The translations under genes were made by a program, and so were the position numbers. The notes below the pieces were generated by a model that saw only the letters and a list, made by a program, of their open reading frames with translations, made no database searches and was not told where the DNA came from. Shown piece by piece: positions 57,204 to 64,000 of a stretch of 64,000 bases of DNA. Within the stretch, counting starts at the first letter, position 1, and every line of letters begins with the position of its first letter. This DNA comes from Cheiracanthium punctorium (lineage: Eukaryota; Arthropoda; Arachnida; Araneae; Cheiracanthiidae). The DNA is taken from positions 124,001 to 188,000 of the forward strand of contig JAWZYV010016058.1 of assembly GCA_038373885.1 (NCBI GenBank), read 5' to 3'.

Positions 57204-58738
57204 CAGCTGCGGGAAAAAAGGTCCCACTTGCTCTTTATTTTGACGGCGTTCGTCGTACATCAAAGTTATGTATATCATTCGTTTGCAAATAACGCATACT
57301 TTAATTTACTACTGCATCAACTTCGTTTTTCTCAATGGCAACACTGTATTTTGACTTATTAAACGAAAGAAAACCTTCAAATTACCCTAAATATTAATTT
57401 TCACTAATTTTCTGCGATAATTTCTGGAGATATTGCGAATTATTTTTGTGCGTTTTTAAGGGACTTTCTACAAATTGAAAAGAGCTGTTTGTATGTTCCG
57501 AACTTTTCGCCTTCCATTCATTTCGCTCGTGAGAGTTAAACAAATGAATATTATTTTCAAGGAAAATATTCTTACCATCTCACTTAAAGTTTTTGGTACT
57601 CAGTATATCAAGGGTAGAAAGTAGAATGTTTAGTCAGAGGTCCAAGTGAACCGTGAATTCAAAACTTCCTTGGCTCATACGCGTGACTTAAAGGAAAAAT
57701 GCAAAACGACTGCTCACGATTTTGAAAATCTCTCAAATTTTGAAATTGTTGTTGAGTATTTCCCTTGATGGTTCTCTTAGACTTGTGAAACATTTACAGC
57801 AGTGAGAGGCTGTTCTCTGCTCATCTGACTGCAAGCATGCATGTTACCCAGCTACGGTCAAACTAGAAGAATGGTTTCATGATTGAAAATTTATTTGCTT
57901 GAATTTCATGTAAAAAACGCAATTACTTTTTTGCTCAGCCAATATTATCACTGCGTTTGTTATTTCACTTTCTTCATTTAATATTACCGTCCGCAATGTG
58001 CAATATACTTATAAGACTTTTGGTGGTATTTTAATTTATTGTCAGATGAAAATTCAGACAGAAAAACGTGATTTTGAATGTTTGATAAAATATGGGGAAG
58101 TCTAAAGACCTAATCTTTCCAATATTAAAAAAGGTCACATTCATGCCTGGAACGTTGAAGATGTTAGTTTTTCAGAAACAGAATGTTGTATTAGAAGACT
58201 TATACATCAACTGCATCTAATTCTATACCTGGAAAATATTTTATTTGGGGGCATATGATAGCGGATGCAACAGTAGACGCTTTATTGAATCACCATCAAA
58301 CTGTAGAAACCTCTAATTTATTTGCTTGAAACATTGATTTTTTTAATAACACTATATTTTATTGTGTTTTTTCACAAAAGAAATCTAATTTACGCTTATT
58401 TTAAGCAGTTTTCAAAAAATTGTTACTTAATAAATTTATATATGGTCCCTTAACTCATGAAAATAATACATTTTATTTAATATAAATTAAACTACTGAAC
58501 GTAAAAATTTGAAAATTTTCACAGGCATGCAATTTTACTTCCTGCATCTATTTCCATCGAAATTTGGCTAGGTCGCAATTCATAATTTTTTTAATATTAA
58601 TTTAATAATTCATAATTCATATTAATATTTTATTAAAAAATCATAATAATAGTGAATTATGTTTGGTTCGTTTAGTACGAATAAAAGTACGAATAGTACG
58701 AATAAAAGTCAGCTTCTTATTATCAATATTATATGCGA

Positions 58739-61571
58739 CTAGAGGACCCGACAGACGTTGTAATGTACACGCGTCTTAAATTCGAAAATTTCAACCTGTA
58801 ACAATCTGGACCGTTTCGGTGAAAATTTTTATTAAAAAGTTATTACAATATCTAACGTCATTACATGTACAGTTATCAGAATTCGACCAATCGATAGGGT
58901 GTGAGTATGTGTAAGCTATGAGCGAAGTTAAATGTAGAGGCTGTGTTGAATAAAAGTTTAAACTTGTTTTAATTAAAGATGAAAAAGTTGAAACTCAAAT
59001 TATTTTATAACAGGTATATTTTTTAATGTAAAAAAAAAAACTTCATTTATCGTAATTCCATTGAATGTACAATATTTTTGTTTAATCCTTCAGGAGTATA
59101 AAAAGCAAATTCGATGGTTTTCTAACCGTGGAACACGTAACATATAGTTGACCTTGAGAAAAGCACGGATTTTCTAAATCTAAGCCACAAATCATTGTTT
59201 GCCCTTGTGACTTATTAATAGTCATAGCAAATGCCAAGCGGATTGGAAATTGTAAACGTTTGAATGATATAGATGAGTCTGAAGGAATTGGAATCCGTGG
59301 TAGAAGTACAACTTCACCTTGAAATTTTCAACTCAAAATAATAGCTTCAAGAATGTTGGCCATGATTTTTTTATGACCAATCGCGTGCCATTACACAATT
59401 TCGGCGCATTCAAATTTCGAAGCAAAATCATAGCTGAGACAATCTTCAATCGTAAGTTATGTGGTGGCATTCCAGGTAAATCGCGTGAATTTAAGAACTC
59501 TACAGGATAGTCGATAACTTCATCAGGATCAACAACAGTGTCAATCGATTTGAAAGTAATTTCATTACTAAGCAATGACTGTTGTATTTTGCAATTAATG
59601 GCGTCAACATCTAAATTTTGTACGGTTAAAATAGCTCGCTCACTTAGATATATATGCATTAGTATAATTATGTCGTAAATCTGGAAAGGTACTTTTTATT
59701 AATTCATCTTTTGTAACCACCATGTTGCAAAAATTTTCTGGGAATTGAATATTTGTGTATCTTCATACAATTGAATTTTACCATTGCCAATGTCTAGCAA
59801 TTGTTCAGAGAATTCCGACGCTAATGGATCATTTTTAAGTTGAGCACGCATATTATAGGTAAGGCATAATTTTCTTGACACTTCGCCATAGATAAGATTC
59901 TTTCAAACATACGTTTATTTCGTCCGCATATGTCGCACGTGGAATGACGGGTAATGTTTTTCTAAAGTCAACAGACAGCAGCAGTAGAGCACGACCGAAA
60001 AGCCTAGTATTATTTTTCATATCTTTCAGGGACCTGTAGAGAGCTTCAAGCGAATGCTTATGTGCCATTGTACATTCATCACAGACAATAATTTTGCATT
60101 TTCTCAAAACTTCAGCCATGCCTGAATGCTTCTTTACGTTACACATTGTGTCGGGATTTGTATGAATATTCAAAGGTAATTTAAGTGCTGAATGCGCAGT
60201 CCGTCCACCAACAAGTAAGATTTCTGCAATGGTGATGAAGCAATTGCCAATACAATATGATTTTGTGATCGAATGCGCGCAAGTATCAGTGAGATGAGGA
60301 ACGTTTTACCAGTGCTACCAGGAGCATCCAAAAAAAGAATCCACCTTGTCGTGCCACAATTGATACGTTGATTTGATCATACACATATCGTTGCTCAGCA
60401 GTAAGCAATTGTTCATTATCAGCAACAAAAGTAGCCAAAGAATTCATATGAAACTGGTGTTCAAATTGAACATCACTGCTGATCATGTCTGCTGCTGGGC
60501 GGTTCGGCGCTGGCATGCCAAAATGGATGAGCGGCATGTTCGAAATAAGAATACAAATATTCTCAATCATTATTAATAACTCGTTATATACTTCGGCCGA
60601 AAATTCAATATTGAGATTTGGATTAGTAATTCGAATCCGATGCAAAATATCCTCACTCATTGAGCCTTTATATTTGTTCCACAGAGCAGATGCTTCAGGC
60701 GGAAAACACGTTGTGCATATTATTGAAAATATTTGACGAATTTGCTGTGGAGATGAGCTCAGTGCTGCATCTGCAAGGGTGAGATCCCACTGGTTATCAT
60801 CTTCCAATAAATGTAACTCACGACACGCATCGAAGAAAGCGTCGTATAAAGTACCATTGACTTTTCGCAAATATTGGAAGGATCTCGGTCCAGAAACGCG
60901 TAAAACTGGCATAATTTCCATCCTGTTTCATGTTTTTCAAATGCGCACGACTCTTGGAAATTTAAGAACATTAAGAAACACATTTACACATAATTCTTCC
61001 TCGTGCTTTTAATGTGGCGTAAAACTGACATAATTTCCACACTGTTTCACGTTTTTCAAATGCATACGACTCTGAATTTCGTTTGAAAGGTGTAAATCAT
61101 CTTAGAGAGAACTCGCCAAACATGGCAGTCTTAATGGTCATTTTTCAGTTTAGGCTACATAGTTTGATAATCTCAGCTATTGTAGTTTTGGGGGCAGTTA
61201 ATGCTCGTTGTAGAGCAGTCTGTTTAGTGAAATAAACAGGCTGTTAATTTTCAAGATGTACGGTCAAATGTGTAACTGCAGGATAACTTTCGTGTATGGG
61301 AAAATTTAAAGTGCGGCAAATTGCTTCATTCTTTTTGATGATGCATTAGCAATAATGAAGCAATTTGGCGTTTAAAAACGCGCTATTTCGTCGTAACGCA
61401 ATTTCAGCGCTGCCTACCGGATCCAATTGTGAATATAAACCATTCTCGAATCAACTTGTATAAAATTATGTAATTTTTGTATTCACACACAAAATTTCAT
61501 AAAAATCCGTCCAGCCGTTTAGAAGGAGTTCAGTCACATACACACGAACAGAAGATTTTTATATATAAAGA
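58739..61571 (-). mobile_element. Helitron, internally truncated (2.8 kb)
   Basis: The 5' end on the minus strand is TCTTTATATATAAAAATCTT at 61571, preceded by A, followed by TGAACTCCTTCTAAACGGCT and GGACGGATTTTTATG, a widespread arthropod Helitron left end. The 3' end is GTCGGGTCCTCTAG at 58739, followed by T, with a decayed hairpin around CGTCTGTCGGG. Between them lies the C-terminal half of a Helitron helicase. The Rep (HUH) part is missing. It sits inside the Tc1-like inverted repeats. Confidence 0.8.
59082..60921 (-). pseudogene. Helitron Pif1-type helicase, broken
   Basis: Fragments in order on the minus strand follow. 60921-60286 holds LRVSGPRSFQYLRKVNG through QLLTAEQRYVYDQIN and breaks frame in a T run (about 60330) just at the Walker A region. 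60173-59853 holds IIVCDECTMAHKHSLEAL (Walker B) and LSVDFRKTLPVIPR. 59881-59699 follows. 59659-59333 holds FLNSRDLPGMPPHNLRL and APKLCNGTRLVI. 59330-59082 holds [13 protein letters not shown] and GQLYVTCST (motifs V-VI) and ends at TAA. At least four breaks and changes in conserved positions (VDFRK for the usual GDFRQ) show it is dead. No HUH nuclease is found upstream. Confidence 0.85.
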
Positions 61572-61898
61572 TATGAATTAAAGTATGAAAAAATATTTTA
61601 ACATAGGGGGAGGGGGATTTTGGGTGCTCATAACTCACTCATTTTTAGTTCAAATTTATTGAAAACCGGTATCCAGGGTTAAAATGAGCTAAATTTTTGA
61701 AATATGAAGTGAAATCTAGAAGTTGCTATTGGAAAAAAAAGTTGGTTCAAATTTCAATATGTAGATGGCCCCTTATGCAATTTTTATGCATAGCAAATTA
61801 AACTGTACGTCAATCGTAAACGATTGCTATCTGTAACTTTGCTGTACGACGAACGACGGCCGAAAAAAATACAAGTCGGACTTTTTTTTCCGCAGCTG

Positions 61899-62968
61899 TA
61901 CACACCGTATGCCTTGTTTGATTTTTTAAGATTTTTCTTAAAATTTATAAAACAATTTTTCCCTTCAAACAGCAGTATGAATTTGTGCTTTTACAAATAG
62001 CCTATAACCGCAACACGTCTGTTTGCTATCAAAAATAGTTGTAATGGTGAGTATAGTTGGCCCGACCGATTTCTGTTTGTTTTTAGAGTAGCCATTCATT
62101 AGTTTTGTACTGATCCGTCAACATTTCTTCCTAAACCCACTCCGCCACCGAACTGTCTTATTTACCCTAAAAATGGAAAACTATCATATAATTTCCATAT
62201 CCCACGTTTGCCAACTCTGTCTATACTTATGCTCTTGTTCGAACTAACTTGTCCCACATTTAAACTAGTTTTCTTACACAAGCGATGCAGTTTACAATAA
62301 AAGGAACAATAAAAGGAGACAATAAAAGGAACTACTGCATAATTTTTAGTTTCAAATTACTGTTTTTAACCTTATTTTACTGCCCACCCTAGTATTCTAT
62401 CCTAGGTAGACAGTATATCATTAATAAATTAATAAGAATAATAATTAGATAGCATTTACTTTCAATTTTTTAACTCTATTTCTATTGCGGATGATGAAAT
62501 AAGTATATATATATATATTTTTTTCGGGGGGGGGGGAGAGTTCCTTGGGAGAATTATACAAATGGATTCTAGGTTTTTCAATAACTAATGAAGGCATACC
62601 TTGAGCTTAAACGTAGTTTTTTAATTATGTTATAATTAAAATGTTGTTTTTAGTTCTTGATTCATCATGCAAAAATGTGTCATGAGTAGCTACTTGTGAA
62701 GTAACTGAAGTGAGTACATATTAAATGTAATTGCATCCTATGTAATAATTGTGAGCTGCAAGACTTTGCTTAAAGAACATCATAAAGTTTTTATAACGTA
62801 TAACCATCATGTAATATTGTAACTTAAGGAACATGTGGCTGAAAATTTAATGTAAGGAAAAAAATGTTAGGGTTTCTAATTATTTTTGATAAAACAAAAT
62901 TACAGTTAAATGAAAATATCATAAACAGAAACATCAGTTTTACATTATATTTCATTGAAATATAACAT
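61899..62968. other. AT-rich spacer, nothing recognised
   Basis: No gene. A TA tract and a poly-G run lie at about 62503-62537. Confidence 0.5.
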
Positions 62969-63880
62969 TGTTACAAATTTTCGGGCAACTCGCTGTTCTG
63001 GGGTTTAAAATAGCTTAACATTCATGTTCTACGCATCAAATAGTTAAATTTTGCATTTTGCTGTGCCAAAATCGGTTAACTAGAGCCGAGGGTATGGAGT
63101 TTTGTGTTTCACCCTTTGGTTTACATAGAGTTTTCTAGAAATCTGGAGTAATAAAGGTCGTTGGCTTTCGCTAACCTCACTTTTGAGTACATAATTTTTG
63201 GCGCCAAATTTGATGATATTTCGTCAAAATGTCGCCAAGCTTGTTGACATGTCGGTCATTTCGCGCGATTTTTCCAGTGGGCTTGTAAAGTTAGTTTTGC
63301 GGCATTAACATTCATAATAGCCTAATACTACTCTTTTAATACGCAATCAAAATAGAGTTTATTCTAGAACATTCCGCGGATAGTTATTTCTGGAAGCTTC
63401 CCCAGTGTTCGTCGTACTCTATAAAACCAGCGCTGGCTGCTCAGTTCAGTCAGTCTACTGTTTTCTCGTATGACAGAGACATGTCCGTGAGAGCTTAAGG
63501 CTTTGTATTGACCTATAGAGGAAGTATTATCGTCTACTTTAGAAGCTTTGTATTAAAGTGCTGCGAGAGAATTCTTTATTCCTGAATCTTGATGGTTTAC
63601 GATCTCCCTTGTAAGTTTCTACTGAATTTTTGTCTGTGGAAGTAGTTTATTCTGTGTGAGAAATACCACATTTGTGAATACTTTTGAACTAATCAGACTG
63701 CTATCAGCACGTTACTGGCTGATTGTGCTCGTGAAATTTGTACAGCTGGTTGTTCATCGAAGTTCTAGAAGCCATAAAGTTCGCTTTCTATCCTGAAAAG
63801 TGGACTCTTTACAAGAACCTTCTACACCTACTGGACTTTAGAACGGCCAACCGAGGAATCAAGCAAAGTTTTCTGCAACA
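62969..63880 (+). repeat. Solo LTR of the gypsy family
   Basis: 912 bp in the opposite orientation to copies 1 and 2. It starts TGTTACAAATTTTCGGGCAA and ends TTCTGCAACA, aligning throughout with the family LTR but clearly diverged. It keeps TTTGGCGCCAAA (63197-63208) and the TATA/initiator pair. Flanks ACAT (62965-62968) and ATAT (63881-63884) match at 3 of 4 bases. No internal retrotransposon sequence follows, so it is the product of LTR-LTR recombination or an edge of an element beyond the window; the flank match favours the former. Confidence 0.8.
63416..63455 (+). promoter_or_regulatory. LTR core promoter in solo LTR
   Basis: TCTATAAAA near 63418 is followed ~25-30 bases later by TCAGTTCAGTCAGT, three overlapping initiator-like TCAGT words. 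The arrangement mirrors that in copies 1 and 2. Confidence 0.6.
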
Positions 63881-64000
63881 ATATTGTACTTTAATGGAAA
63901 AATGATATAAAACTTTTCTCAGTTTTTAGACAGATAGTCAAAGATTTGGATAATTTCTAAAAACAATTTATCTATTTTACACTTTCCCGACGAGCTCCGC

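Larger units (their letters stand above)
57204..61898. mobile_element. Tc1-like TIR pair enclosing a Helitron
   Basis: CAGCTGCGGGAAAAAAGGTC at the left and, reverse-complemented, CAGCTGCGGAAAAAAAAGTC at the right face each other, with TA on both outer sides (57202-57203 and 61899-61900). Homology continues about 130 bp (…GTCGTTCGTCGTACA-CAAAGTTA…). Subtracting the nested Helitron leaves ~1.86 kb, the size of a Tc1-type element. No transposase was recognised in the remainder, so the pairing is an inference from the inverted ends. Confidence 0.55.

Overview
The window looks like accessory, non-genic DNA from an arthropod nuclear genome. It is AT-rich, has no dense open reading frames outside mobile elements, and carries arthropod-type Ty3/gypsy, Helitron, hAT, Tc1/mariner, LINE and tRNA-SINE sequences. 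The wording of several elements, including a hAT-like transposase with an uncharacterised domain and a mariner-like helix-turn-helix fragment, resembles spider genomes from memory. An arachnid is therefore my best guess, but the sequence does not prove it. I found no complete host gene. The only candidate is a weak pair of exon-like segments near 6.4-6.8 kb on the minus strand.

Layout. 1-8 kb: Helitron 3' ends, a hAT MITE, a TIR element, a Helitron carrying nine ~156-bp tandem units, the possible exons and a SINE fragment. 8-18.9 kb: AT-rich DNA with three MITEs (one hAT, two with TA or TA-like flanks), a minisatellite and a tRNA-SINE. 18.96-22.58 kb: a nested stack in which a mariner-like element contains a MITE-like inverted repeat and a 2.4-kb hAT-like element with its own broken transposase. 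23.83-32.17 kb: a Ty3/gypsy retrotransposon on the minus strand with both LTRs, a 4-bp target duplication, gag, pol and integrase. It is damaged by a frameshift in gag, an ~89-bp net loss in integrase and a 1.2-kb TIR element. 32-47 kb: SINEs, a second repeat-bearing Helitron, and a duplicated segment with two copies of one hAT MITE. 47.07-54.18 kb: a second, older and more broken copy of the same gypsy family, same strand. 54.8-55.7 kb: a mariner transposase scrap next to a LINE RNase H scrap. 57.2-61.9 kb: a Tc1-like TIR pair enclosing a Helitron with a broken Pif1-type helicase. 62.97-63.88 kb: a solo LTR of the gypsy family in the opposite orientation.

How it fits together. Almost every recognisable feature is a selfish element, and many are nested, so relative ages can be read directly. 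The gypsy family is the dominant contributor, with two full-length copies and one solo LTR. Its LTRs share a TATA-plus-initiator core promoter and a conserved TTTGGCGCCAAA palindrome in U3. None of the autonomous elements looks intact, so any present mobility would need proteins supplied from elsewhere.
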